This document shows, piece by piece, positions 20,608-28,734 of a stretch of 64,000 nucleotides of DNA. This DNA is from CAWGOF01 sp963824225 (lineage in GTDB: Bacteria > Acidobacteriota > Polarisedimenticolia > Polarisedimenticolales > Polarisedimenticolaceae), in the NCBI GenBank assembly GCA_963824225.1, contig CAWGOF010000003.1, forward strand, positions 2,542,001-2,606,000, given 5' to 3'. Each line of letters starts with the position of its first letter. Positions within the stretch are counted from its first letter, which is position 1. Position numbers and translations under genes: made by a program. The notes under the pieces were generated by a model. The model was given only the letters and a program-made list of their open reading frames with translations, was not told the origin of the DNA and made no database searches.

Positions 20608-21087
20608 ATGCCGCAGCTGCGCACAGCGGTGATCTCGGTTGCAGCGACGCTCGCCGTCGTCGGCCTGACCTGCGCCACGACCACGACCACCACCACAACC
20701 AACCCCGACCGTCAGTACTTCGACCCACGGCCCTCGGCCTCGGCCCCGAATGCGCCACCGTTCAGCGGCGCCGTGCGAGTGGGCGACACGCTGTACCTTT
20801 CGGGCGCGCTCGGCCTCGACAAGGACAGCCGGGTCCCGGAAGACCCGAAGGAGGAGGCGCGCCTCGCCCTCGCCTCGATCCAAGCCCGGCTCGAGAAGGC
20901 CGGGATGACGATGGACGATCTCGTGTCGGTCCAGATCTTCTGCTCGGACGTCTCGCACTACGCCGCGTTCAACGAGGTATACAAGACGTACTTCAAGAAG
21001 GAGTACCCCGCGCGCGCGTTCATCGGCTCGGGCAAGCTCCTGGCCGACGCGCGATTCGAGGTCCAGGGCGTCGCTGTCAAGAGGTGA
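20608..21087 (+). CDS. Exported RidA-family (YjgF/Rid) protein
   Basis: This 159-residue protein has a Rid domain (FSGAVRVGDTLYLSGALGL, LASIQARLEKAGMTMDDLV, then PARAFIGSGKLLADARFEV). Rid proteins hydrolyse reactive imines/enamines; the conserved Arg of the PAR motif is present. Unusually it begins with an export signal (TAVISVAATLAVVGLTC) and an octa-threonine linker. Cys22 could be lipidated, but the preceding residues are not a good lipobox. It sits 35 bases after the palindrome. The stop abuts the convergent DUF423 stop with no gap. Cytosolic imine chemistry is unlikely if exported, so its role may differ. Confidence 0.85.
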   Translation: MPQLRTAVISVAATLAVVGLTCATTTTTTTTNPDRQYFDPRPSASAPNAPPFSGAVRVGDTLYLSGALGLDKDSRVPEDPKEEARLALASIQARLEKAGMTMDDLVSVQIFCSDVSHYAAFNEVYKTYFKKEYPARAFIGSGKLLADARFEVQGVAVKR

Positions 21088-21462
21088 TCAAGGCCGCGCA
21101 AACGCGCTCGCGGCCAGAAGGACCCAGCCAAGAAGGAAGGCGAGGCCGCCGAGCGGCGTGATCGCCCCGAGCCACTTCGTCCCGGTCAGGACGAGGAGAT
21201 ACAGGCTTCCCGAGAACAGCAGGATGCCGGCGAGGAACGCCCACCCAGCCGCGGAAGGCAGAGCCGACATCGATCGCGAGCTGACCCATGCCACCGCGAG
21301 CAGGGCCAGAGCGTGGTACAGGTGGTACCGCACCCCGGTCTCGAACACCGCGAGCATCTGCGGATCGACGCGCGACCTCAGCCCATGCGCCCCGAACGCG
21401 CCGAGCCCGACCCCGATTCCCGCAGCGACCGCACCGGTCGCGAGCCATCCCGAGCTGGTCAT
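21088..21462 (-). CDS. DUF423 (YgdD-like) small membrane protein
   Basis: This 124-residue protein has four predicted membrane helices. The family signature is GIGVGLGAFGAHGLR near the N terminus and FETGVRYHLYHALALL in the middle, ending with FSGSLYLLVLTG and ITPLGGLAFLLGW. The function is unknown in general. It is divergent from the tRNA 45 bases away. Confidence 0.92.
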   Translation of the reverse strand: MTSSGWLATGAVAAGIGVGLGAFGAHGLRSRVDPQMLAVFETGVRYHLYHALALLAVAWVSSRSMSALPSAAGWAFLAGILLFSGSLYLLVLTGTKWLGAITPLGGLAFLLGWVLLAASAFARP

Positions 21463-21506
21463 CGTGGACCTCCAGATTCCGCCAACGCCCCGCTAGAATA
21501 GCTCCC

Positions 21507-21580
21507 GCCCCCATAGCTCAGTCGGTGAGAGCGGCGGACTCATAATCCGTTGGTCCCAGGTTCGAGTCCTGGTGGGGGCA
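21507..21580 (+). tRNA. tRNA with anticodon CAT (elongator Met, or Ile2)
   Basis: The full cloverleaf can be folded: acceptor GCCCCCA/TGGGGGC, D stem GCTC/GAGC, anticodon stem GCGGA/TCCGT, loop CTCATAA (anticodon CAT at 21541-21543), T arm CCAGG-TTCGAGT-CCTGG, discriminator A. No CCA is encoded. The G1-C72 pair excludes the initiator tRNA. An Ile2 (lysidine) identity cannot be excluded by eye. Confidence 0.95.
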
Positions 21581-21893
21581 ATTGCGGCTACGTGATCTCA
21601 GATCACGTCAACGGATGCGCGCGGGCCCTGTTCGCGCGCGCCGCGCGCAGGAGCTGCGACACTTCGGCGGCATTGACCTGACGCGATTCCCACGAAATCT
21701 GGCGCGCTCGGTCACCTCTCGACCGCTCCGCCGGACCTAGAGTTGGCTTCGACGCTCGAGGGTGACGCAATGTCTCGTCCACCGTGCCGTCGCAGAACTT
21801 TCCTCCGGCACGTCGAACACGTGCCCTTGACACCATCACTCAGCCCGCCCGGCACCGCTCATGACCCACATCAAGCGCGCGAGGTATTCCACG
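21581..21893. other. Intergenic region after the tRNA, with a perfect 19-base palindrome
   Basis: No convincing gene. ACGTGATCTCAGATCACGT at 21590-21608 is a perfect 9-bp inverted repeat around one base, 9 bases beyond the tRNA. It could be an operator or weak terminator. Open frames here lack any recognisable protein features. Confidence 0.45.
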
Positions 21894-24149
21894 ATGCCGA
21901 CCACTTCTTGCCTTCGTCACTTTCGGATGGCGGTCCTTTTGGTTCTGCCCACCGCGCTACCGGTCCTGGCCGCCGACCCCGGCGGGCAACAGGGGCTCCC
22001 TGCCGCTGCTTCCTCCGATTGGTGGACGCGCGTCCAGCGCTCGATCGAGCTCGAGGAGTACGGCATCGTGGGAGAGGGCGTCGATGAAGCTCCGTTTCGC
22101 GCGCCCAATCCCGCGCACCGCTTCGAGGCCGTGTTCGATACCGGCGGCATGCGCCTCAAGCCGACCGAGGAGCCGAGTTGGGAGTGGCGTTTGGCGCTGG
22201 CCGGTTGGGGCCGGCCCGGAAGCCTCGAAGCGGGCAGTGTCGCGGACGTGCATGCGGAGCAAGACCGTGTCGAGTTCGACCGGGGCCCACTGACGGAGTG
22301 GTTCGTCAACACGCCCCAAGGGCTCGAGCACGGGTTCTTTGTTCCCGTTCGGCCGCGAGCGGAAGGCGATCAGCTCGTGTTCGACCTGACGATCACGGGC
22401 GGACTGTGGCCGATGTTCTCCGACGACGGTCAGGCGATCGACTTCTACTCGACGGGCGGCCTCAGCGTGCTGCACTACGGCAAGCTCGTCGTGACCGATG
22501 CCCGCGGCGACGGCGTCCCGGCACGAATGGAACCGATCGTCGGTGGGGTCCGGATCGTCGTCGACGATTCGGGCGCGATCTATCCGCTCACCGTCGACCC
22601 GCTGGCAACGAGCGCGTCGTGGACCGCGGGGGGCGAGGCCGTGGGCAACAGCTACGGCTATTCCGTGGCGAGCGCGGGGGACGTAAACGGGGACGGCTAT
22701 TCGGACGTCGCCGTCGGAGCGTATGGCCACGGCACTTCCAAGGGCAAGGTGTACGTGTACCTGGGCCGGGCGAACGGCCTGCCGGCCACGGCGGCGTGGA
22801 CCGCGGTCGGAGAGTCTGCAAGCAACCAGTTCGGGTGGAGCGTGGCGACCGCAGGGGACGTCAACGGGGACGACTACTCGGATCTTATCGTCGCGGCGCC
22901 GATGTTCAACCAATTCGCCGGCTGGGGCAAGGTGTATCTGTATCTGGGCGGCGCAAGCGGCCTGGCCGCCACCCCGGCGTGGACGCGGACTGGGCTTGAC
23001 AACGATGGTCTTGGCTATTCCGTGGCGAGCGCTGGAGACGTCAACGGCGACGGCAAGGCGGACGTGGTCATCGGCTCGATGGCGTACTCCGTTCACCGGG
23101 GCCGGGCCCAGTTGTTTCTGGGCGCGGCGAGCGGCCTGTCCGCAACACCCTCGTGGACCAAGCCGGGCGAGCAACTTCAAGACGAGTTCGGCGGTTCAGT
23201 CGCGAGCGCTGGAGACGTCAACGAGGACGGCTATGCGGACGTCGTGATCGGGGCAGCCGGCTACCCCGGTGGCAGTTCCGAGTTCCCGCTAGGGAACGGC
23301 AGGGCGTACCTGTTCCTGGGCGGAGCGGGCGGCCTGTCGGCGACCGCATCGTGGACCGCGACAGGGGAACGGCAATCTGCCAACTTCGGCATCTCCGTGG
23401 CGAGCGCGGGGGACGTCAACGCCGATGGCAATGCAGACGTGATCGTCGGGGCGCACCAGATGACGGGGGGCGGTAGAGCGTACCTGTACTTCGGCGGGGC
23501 GAATGGGCTGCCCGCGGCCGCTTCGTGGACCGCGGGGGGCGGGGCTCTGGGCAGCTACTTCGGCTGCTCTGTGGCGTCGGCGGGTGATGTCAACCACGAC
23601 GGCTATTCGGACACGGTCATCGGTGATTACGGCAACAGCACGGACAGGGGCAAGGCGTACGTGTACCTCGGCGGGGCGAGCGGCCCGCCCGCGGTCGCTT
23701 CGTGGACCGCGGTCGGGGAGGTGACGCTCCAGCGCTTCGGCGGGTCCGTAGCGTCGGCCGGCGACGTCAACGGCGACGGCTACGCAGACGTCGTCGTCGG
23801 GGCGTACCGCTACGTCAACAACACCGGCAAGGCGTACCTGTACCTTGGTGGGGCGAACGGGCCGTGCACGACTCCCAGCGCGGCGTTGTTCATATCGGGT
23901 ATGAACCGCATCGGCGGAAAGCCAATCCTCACCTATCAGGACCCGAACCTGCCCGGAGCGGTGACCGGGTACAACGTCTATCGGGCCCCCGCACCTACAG
24001 GTCCCTGGAGCCTGGTGGGATCGAATGTCGGGGACACGGACCTGGGCACACCCGGCTTGCAGTACCTGGATCAGTCCGGCGACATCGGCGCCGCCTGGTA
24101 TTACAAGGTCGCGGCATTCAATGCGACGTGCGGGGTCGAGGGGCCGTAG
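21894..24149 (+). CDS. Secreted FG-GAP (integrin-like) beta-propeller protein
   Basis: About 751 residues from ATG 21894 (GAGGT lies 9 bases upstream; ATG 21861 is an alternative). A signal peptide (FRMAVLLVLPTALPVLAA) leads to a 200-residue N-terminal domain with MRLKPTEEPSWEWRL. Seven tandem FG-GAP units follow, each of about 60 residues, of the form SVASAGDVNGDGYSDVAVGA...GKVYVYLGGA; these form a calcium-binding seven-bladed propeller. The C terminus is a fibronectin-like domain (YNVYRAPAPTGPWSLVG, AWYYKVAAFNATCGVEGP). Extracellular adhesion or binding is likely. A fragment of a close paralogue lies at 26037-26185. Confidence 0.88.
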   Translation: MPTTSCLRHFRMAVLLVLPTALPVLAADPGGQQGLPAAASSDWWTRVQRSIELEEYGIVGEGVDEAPFRAPNPAHRFEAVFDTGGMRLKPTEEPSWEWRLALAGWGRPGSLEAGSVADVHAEQDRVEFDRGPLTEWFVNTPQGLEHGFFVPVRPRAEGDQLVFDLTITGGLWPMFSDDGQAIDFYSTGGLSVLHYGKLVVTDARGDGVPARMEPIVGGVRIVVDDSGAIYPLTVDPLATSASWTAGGEAVGNSYGYSVASAGDVNGDGYSDVAVGAYGHGTSKGKVYVYLGRANGLPATAAWTAVGESASNQFGWSVATAGDVNGDDYSDLIVAAPMFNQFAGWGKVYLYLGGASGLAATPAWTRTGLDNDGLGYSVASAGDVNGDGKADVVIGSMAYSVHRGRAQLFLGAASGLSATPSWTKPGEQLQDEFGGSVASAGDVNEDGYADVVIGAAGYPGGSSEFPLGNGRAYLFLGGAGGLSATASWTATGERQSANFGISVASAGDVNADGNADVIVGAHQMTGGGRAYLYFGGANGLPAAASWTAGGGALGSYFGCSVASAGDVNHDGYSDTVIGDYGNSTDRGKAYVYLGGASGPPAVASWTAVGEVTLQRFGGSVASAGDVNGDGYADVVVGAYRYVNNTGKAYLYLGGANGPCTTPSAALFISGMNRIGGKPILTYQDPNLPGAVTGYNVYRAPAPTGPWSLVGSNVGDTDLGTPGLQYLDQSGDIGAAWYYKVAAFNATCGVEGP

Positions 24150-24151
24150 TG

Positions 24152-25564
24152 TTACTCGCCTTCCGGCTCCTCTCCAGAGCTCGAGTCGGATCGGGCGCGG
24201 CCCTGAACCGTCGGATTATCCAAAGGTAGGATCCAGGCCGCCGGTCGCAGGTTTCGCGGCTGGGCCGCGAGGTCCACGTCCGGATCGACGAGCAGCTGCG
24301 GTGCCCGCCCGTTGAGCGAGGCTCGGACCACCGCGTGAACTTGGACGTCGCCGTGGCCGCGACGCCGCTCGCGCTCGGCGAGCTCGATGGCGAGCTGGTG
24401 CACCAGGTCCGGCCGCGACATCACGCGGTTTCTCATCCAGCGCGGAAGGATCTTCCGCGGCTCGACGACCCGCAACGTATCCCCGGACCCATTCGTCAAG
24501 ATGAACTTGGCCTCGACGACTCGCTTGTCGCGAAGCTTCATGTGCCAGGAGAAGGGGTGACCCTCCTCGGTCCAACTGACGTCACCGGGATAGAGATGGT
24601 GGCGAAACGGCAGCAGGATCTGAACCGCGAAGAACAACCCCAGAAGCGACGCCGCGATCACGGGCCTCGGCGTCCACGCGGCCTTCATCACATTCGCCGC
24701 GCGTAGCTCGGGCGCGATCGACTTGCCGCCGAAGAGCCGTCGCGGCCATCCGGGATCGAAGAACAGCCCGGTCGCCGCGAGCATGAACCAGGGGAAAATA
24801 CCGATCTGGAACAGTTGCGAGTTGAGCAGGTGGAACGACATGGCGCCGACGAAGGCGAACGGCCGCGTGCGACGCCACAAGAGCGCGGGCACGATCAGGA
24901 GGTCGAGCAACAGGCCGCCGTAGGTGAAGAACCAGACGGTCGGCTCGTGCGCGAAGAGGGGCCCGATGACCGGGAACGACGTCCGGTTCGCGAGCCACAT
25001 GCGCATCGGCTCGCCGCGGAGCCAGTCGCCGTTGAGCTTGGCGATTCCGCCGAAGACGTAGACGATCCCGATCTGCGCGCGCAGCACCCACAGGACCCAC
25101 GCCGGCACGGTCTGCGAGCGCAAGCGCAGGTTGCGCTCCGCGTCCACGGACCACGCGCGGTGAAGGGGAAGGAACGGCAAGAGGATGCCGAGCAGGCACA
25201 GCATGTACATGTGGTTCTGATAGGTCGCCTGCTCGAGCAGGAAGACGTAAATGAACCCCACGCCGAAGAGCGCGGCGCAGATGCGGTAGTGCCAGCCCAG
25301 GGCGATCCCGAGCGCGAGCACGCCGAGCGCGGCGAAGTGCACGTACATTCCGATGCCCGGCCAGGGCCGCACCCAGTCGAAGCCGTAGTAGGTGAAATGG
25401 ATCTCGGGCCGGATCCAGTAGCGGGCGATCCAGCCGTGGGCGAAGTAGCGGCCGACCTCCCACGCGAGGATCGCTCCCAGGCCGATCCGAAACACGACCA
25501 GCGAGGCGATGTCGACCGGCGCGAAGAGCCGCGCTCCGAGGCTTGTCGACGGTGCAGAGCTCAC
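24152..25564 (-). CDS. VKGC/HTTM-domain membrane protein (bacterial gamma-carboxylase homologue)
   Basis: This 470-residue protein has an N-terminal HTTM domain of the vitamin-K-dependent gamma-carboxylase superfamily: DIASLVVFRIGLGAILAWEV, WIRPEIHFTYYGFDWVRPWP, QNHMYMLCLLGILLPF, IVYVFGGIAKLNGDWLRGEP, and a soluble C-terminal part with HPFSWHMKLRDKR. True Glu carboxylation is unproven for such bacterial relatives. GTG 25564 overlaps the stop of the DCC-family gene, so the two are translationally coupled. Confidence 0.85.
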   Translation of the reverse strand: MSSAPSTSLGARLFAPVDIASLVVFRIGLGAILAWEVGRYFAHGWIARYWIRPEIHFTYYGFDWVRPWPGIGMYVHFAALGVLALGIALGWHYRICAALFGVGFIYVFLLEQATYQNHMYMLCLLGILLPFLPLHRAWSVDAERNLRLRSQTVPAWVLWVLRAQIGIVYVFGGIAKLNGDWLRGEPMRMWLANRTSFPVIGPLFAHEPTVWFFTYGGLLLDLLIVPALLWRRTRPFAFVGAMSFHLLNSQLFQIGIFPWFMLAATGLFFDPGWPRRLFGGKSIAPELRAANVMKAAWTPRPVIAASLLGLFFAVQILLPFRHHLYPGDVSWTEEGHPFSWHMKLRDKRVVEAKFILTNGSGDTLRVVEPRKILPRWMRNRVMSRPDLVHQLAIELAERERRRGHGDVQVHAVVRASLNGRAPQLLVDPDVDLAAQPRNLRPAAWILPLDNPTVQGRARSDSSSGEEPEGE

Positions 25565-25998
25565 GGGGCGGACGACGGGCCGTCGAGGAACCTGTCGGCC
25601 GCGTTGGGTTGGGGAAGCTCGCACACGTCGCGTCGGCCGAACCACCGATAGCGGACGCGGGCGATGCCGTCGTAGACCTCATCGCGCAGCCCGCGCGGGA
25701 CGAGCCGTGCGAGCCGCGTCACGAACGGCCACGGCGCGTTCAGGCGTGCCGCCACCGTGAGCGCCGCCGCGCTGCGCACGTGGATCGCGCCGTCCTCGAG
25801 CACGACCATGCTGTCCGTGTCCGCGGGCATGCCGCCGTGCGGCGCGAGGAGCCGGCGAGCCGTTTCCGACTGCAGCGGCGCGAACACGACGCGCCCCCGT
25901 GGATCCCGTGGGATCACGAAACGAACCCACGCGTGGCACAGGTTGCAGACGCCGTCGAAGAGAACCACGATGCGATCACGTGTCGTCGAGCTGGCCAT
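25561..25998 (-). CDS. DCC family thiol-disulfide oxidoreductase-like protein (DUF393/YuxK)
   Basis: This 145-residue protein has the family-defining N-terminal motif VLFDGVCNLCHAWV, where the CxxC-like C-N-L-C pair is the putative redox site. The pattern RLLAPHGG..DSMVVLEDG and YRWFGRRD follows. DCC proteins often occur beside or fused to HTTM proteins, as here, with a 4-base stop/start overlap. The pair probably works together at the inner membrane; the reaction is unknown. Confidence 0.9.
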   Translation of the reverse strand: MASSTTRDRIVVLFDGVCNLCHAWVRFVIPRDPRGRVVFAPLQSETARRLLAPHGGMPADTDSMVVLEDGAIHVRSAAALTVAARLNAPWPFVTRLARLVPRGLRDEVYDGIARVRYRWFGRRDVCELPQPNAADRFLDGPSSAP

Positions 25999-26036
25999 GG
26001 TGAGTATTGATTCTAGCGAACGGCGAGCTTTGGTGA

Positions 26037-26185
26037 CGAGCTCACGGCATGTTCAACTCGAGAATATGGATCCGATGTTGGGGTCGAATGTCGGCCACAT
26101 GGATCAGACTGGCGACAGCGACGATGCTTGGTATTACAAGGTCGCGGCCTACAACGCGGCCTGCGTGGTCGAGGGGGCGCGGTGA
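26037..26185 (+). pseudogene. Remnant of the C terminus of a second FG-GAP protein
   Basis: The frame reads GSNVGHMDQTGDSDDAWYYK and VAAYNAACVVEGAR, then stop. It matches the end of the FG-GAP protein at 24000-24149 (GSNVGDTDL...SGDIGAAWYYKVAAFNATC). Only about 45 residues survive. No propeller sequence precedes it, so it is a truncated paralogue left by duplication or deletion. Confidence 0.7.
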
Positions 26186-26244
26186 GGTTCGGGCCGGCAG
26201 AGACAAATACGATGAGCGCCGCTTCCTAAACGGCGCCCATCGAG

Positions 26245-26291
26245 GTCTAGCTCATGATCCGCTTAGCGTAGGTACGAGTCCTACGGTACCG
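26245..26291 (+). other. tRNA-like 3' half (anticodon loop plus T arm)
   Basis: CTCATGA (26251-26257, anticodon CAT in loop context) with TCCGC is followed by a perfect T arm GTAGG-TACGAGT-CCTAC (26268-26284). Spacing is as in a tRNA, but there is no matching 5' half or acceptor stem. It resembles the tRNA(CAT) at 21507 in 24 of 34 positions. It overlaps the 3' end of the Kazal gene. It may be a decayed tRNA or a chance fold. Confidence 0.3.
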
Positions 26292-27540
26292 CAACACAAG
26301 CAGTCGCCCCCCGGCAATTGGCCGTGCACTGGTTGACGTACGTGCGGCCGTCCGAGCAGCTGACCGGCGCAACCTCGTCCGTGCAGGCGCAGAGTTGGGC
26401 GCAGCCCGCTCCCTGAGCGCAAAGGGCTAGGCAGATGTTGGCGTAGGTCTGGCCGTCATTGCAAGTGACCGGGTTTTGAATGTCAGTGCAGACGCAGGTG
26501 TCTGGGCGGTCACAACCCGTCGCCCCGGCGCAGGTGGCCGTGCACAGGTTGGAGTAGGTACCGCAGTTCGACGTGCAGAAGACCGGGTCAAACATGGTAT
26601 CGCAGGCGCAATTGCCGTCGACGCGGACACAGCCCGACGCATTGTCGCACCGGGCCTGGCACAGGTTGCCGTAGGTCTGGCCGTTCGACGAACAGGTGAC
26701 CGGGTCCTGAATGTTCGGGCAGGCGCAGCCTTCGCCACAGCCCCTCGCCCCGGCGCAGAGGGCCGTGCACAGGTTGACGTAGGTCTCGCCGTCCGAGTTG
26801 CAGGTGACCGGGTTAAACGAGGTGTCGCAGGCGCAGGGCGCCAGTGCGCCGATGCGCTGACAGCCCGTCGCGCCACTGCAAGTGGCTACGCACGAGCTGG
26901 CGTAGAGGCTACCGTTCGAGCATCTGACCGGGTCAAAAATGTCCGTGCAGGCGCAGTCGGGGTCGTCGCCGATGCGGGTACAGCCCCTCGCCCCTTCGCA
27001 AAGGGCCGTGCACAGATTGACGTGGGTCTCGCCGTCCGACGTGCAGACGACCGGGTCAAAAATGAGCGAGCAGGCGCAAGCGTCGCCATCGTCGTCGCAA
27101 TCGTCATCGCCGTCGTCGTCGCCGTCGTCATCGCCGTCGTCATCGCCGTCGTCGTCGCCGTCGTCGTCGCCGTCGTCATCGCCGTCGTCGTCGCCGTCGT
27201 CATCGCCGTCGTCATCGCCGTCGTCATCGCCGTCGTCATCGCCGTCGTCATCGCCGTCGTCATCGCCGTCGTCGTCGCCGTCGTCATCGCCGTCGCCGCG
27301 GCCCCGGCCGCCGAGGCGTCCGCGTTGTCCATCGCTCCGTTCGTGGGTCGCGGCCACGTTGGCGGCCACGGAACCGTCGTGGTTGCTGGCCACGGCACCG
27401 TCGTCGTTGACGGACACGGCACCGTCGTCGGTACTCAATGTGCCCGCCAACACCGCTCCCACGCACAGGATCAGAACGAAGGATCCCACAGCGGCAAACC
27501 ACAGCGACCGGTTGGTACAGTTTCCCTTTGATGTAATCAT
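26281..27540 (-). CDS. Exported protein with Asp/Gly repeat and seven Kazal-type domains
   Basis: This 419-residue protein begins MITSKGNCTNRSLWFAAVGS with one hydrophobic export/anchor segment. A long (DGDD)n stretch, about residues 82-149, is followed by seven Cys-rich units of about 38 residues of the type CAC...PVTCNSDGETYVNLCTALCAGARGC. These have the six-Cys and Tyr pattern of Kazal serine-protease inhibitors. The acidic repeat would bind Ca2+ or act as a spacer. ATG 27540 is preferred over upstream starts (GGGAGTCAGGA precedes it). Bacterial Kazal arrays are unusual; inhibition of foreign proteases is an inference. Confidence 0.85.
   Translation of the reverse strand: MITSKGNCTNRSLWFAAVGSFVLILCVGAVLAGTLSTDDGAVSVNDDGAVASNHDGSVAANVAATHERSDGQRGRLGGRGRGDGDDDGDDDGDDDGDDDGDDDGDDDGDDDGDDDGDDDGDDDGDDDGDDDGDDDGDDDGDDDGDDDCDDDGDACACSLIFDPVVCTSDGETHVNLCTALCEGARGCTRIGDDPDCACTDIFDPVRCSNGSLYASSCVATCSGATGCQRIGALAPCACDTSFNPVTCNSDGETYVNLCTALCAGARGCGEGCACPNIQDPVTCSSNGQTYGNLCQARCDNASGCVRVDGNCACDTMFDPVFCTSNCGTYSNLCTATCAGATGCDRPDTCVCTDIQNPVTCNDGQTYANICLALCAQGAGCAQLCACTDEVAPVSCSDGRTYVNQCTANCRGATACVAVP
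27090..27297. repeat. 12-base minisatellite encoding (DGDD)n
   Basis: About 16 copies of a 12-base unit (GCCGTCGTCRTC on the plus strand) in frame with the Kazal gene on the minus strand. Units differ mainly at one synonymous position (A/G). Such near-identical units can change copy number by slippage without breaking the frame. Confidence 0.9.
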
Positions 27541-28131
27541 TCCTGACTCCCTCACGTCCGAACAAGCCACGAAACGCTTCGCCCCTTCGATACACAGGAC
27601 AAGCTGCGGTTGTAGGTGGTGGTTAGCAGGCGACCGTTCGGTGGGGCGCGCGGCCTTTGAAGGCCGCCCTGGTCAAGACACCGAGGACAACCAGAGGCCC
27701 CCAACGCGCGACCCCTCTAGAACGAACGACCTCTGTACGAGTACTTGAACTGTACCGCCAGCACACGGGACGTCAATGACAGTTTTCCCTCATGGGCGCA
27801 GGCTCACATTCGGCGCATCGAAATGGCTGCAGCAGAGTTGCTCCGTGCGAAGGCCCTTTGATTCATCGCGTTGCGTGCCAGAACAGGCGTTGGCGCAAGA
27901 GCCGCTGGCCGCGAGATTGGGGAAGCGCTTCCGGGGTACCGTTCCATGACGCATGAGCGGGACGCTGGCGCGTCTCGCCGTTTCGTCCGCCGCTCCCGTC
28001 CCCGTTGAGAAGCCGGTCGTCTACGTCGAGCAACCGACCGGCATTCCGCTCGCGGTCTACGTCCAAGCGTGGCCCGACCCTCGCCCGCTCACGATCCGAC
28101 TCGAGGAGGCGCCCGCGACGCAGTCAAGGGG
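27541..28131. other. Long intergenic region without a supported gene
   Basis: About 590 bases between the Kazal gene start and the M23 fragment end. Short open frames on both strands (for example 27953-28147 plus, 27863-28066 minus) show no family motif or ribosome-binding site. The first 60 bases hold the Kazal gene's leader. Confidence 0.4.
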
Positions 28132-28608
28132 TCATCGGGCGGTGTAGGACTTTCCACGCTTCAGGCCGTTCGAGTTGGCGGCAGTGTTTCGAAACGTGAC
28201 CGGCAGCGTGGGACACGCTGCCGAGCCGCGCATGACCGGGTCGCAACGATGCAGAGACAGGTGCACCGTGTTCCCCGTGTTTCCGCTGTAGCCGAGTGGA
28301 TCGCCCTGTTGGACCGGTTGCCCGACCTGCACCGCCGCGCCGTCGTGCGTCAGATGGCCGTACAAATCGACCGTTCCGTCATCATGCTGCACGACGACGT
28401 AGTTGTCCTTCCCTTCGTAGGCGACCTCTCCATCGAGGTGCGACTCTTCCACGTGTAGCACGGTGCCCGCGTGTGTTCCGATCGGCATCAGAAAATCGTA
28501 CGCATAGCGCCCTACGCCGCGGTGCCCGTCTCCGCCGGACGAGAAGTTCGCTTGGTCGACGCGATACGAGTTACCGGCCGGGTAGGGGAGAACGTAGAGA
28601 GACTTGCG
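28132..28608 (-). pseudogene. M23/LytM peptidase domain lacking its N terminus
   Basis: About 158 residues read LPYPAGNSYRVDQANF, HRGVGRYAYDFLMPIGT, GKDNYVVVQHDDGTVDLYGH, VQQGDPLGYSGNTG and HLSLHRC, the zinc-binding core of lysostaphin-type peptidases. The usual zinc-site histidines (GRYAYDF region, LYGHL, HLSLH) can be placed. Upstream the frame is closed at 28609-28611 with no start codon and no signal peptide, so the gene has lost its 5' end, or a frameshift hides it. The nearest ATG (28488) would omit the first part of the domain. Confidence 0.6.
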
Positions 28609-28734
28609 TCAGTCAGGGAAGCCCTCGCAGCGCTCCGTCGCGGTCGTTCCTGTGCGCGCGTGCGTAGCGACCCGGAGGCTGGCCTAGCGCCAGCGCTTGC
28701 CTTGGAACGAGAAAGGAGGCAGCATCTCCCCTCC

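Noticed and set aside
21507..21580. Initiator tRNA-fMet
   Set aside because: It has a G1-C72 pair and an anticodon stem without three consecutive G-C pairs, so it is an elongator-type tRNA.
21603..21839. Small minus-strand open frame after the tRNA, possible integrase remnant
   Set aside because: No integrase motif and no ribosome-binding site; composition matches random GC-rich sequence.
27090..27297. CRISPR-like regular repeat
   Set aside because: The 12-base period has no spacers and stays in frame as (DGDD)n of the Kazal gene; it is a coding minisatellite.
26476..27531. Long plus-strand open frame with a VVAVVIAVVIA hydrophobic run
   Set aside because: It is the antisense of the Kazal gene; the hydrophobicity comes from the complement of the Asp/Gly codons. 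The Kazal frame has a signal, RBS and Cys pattern.
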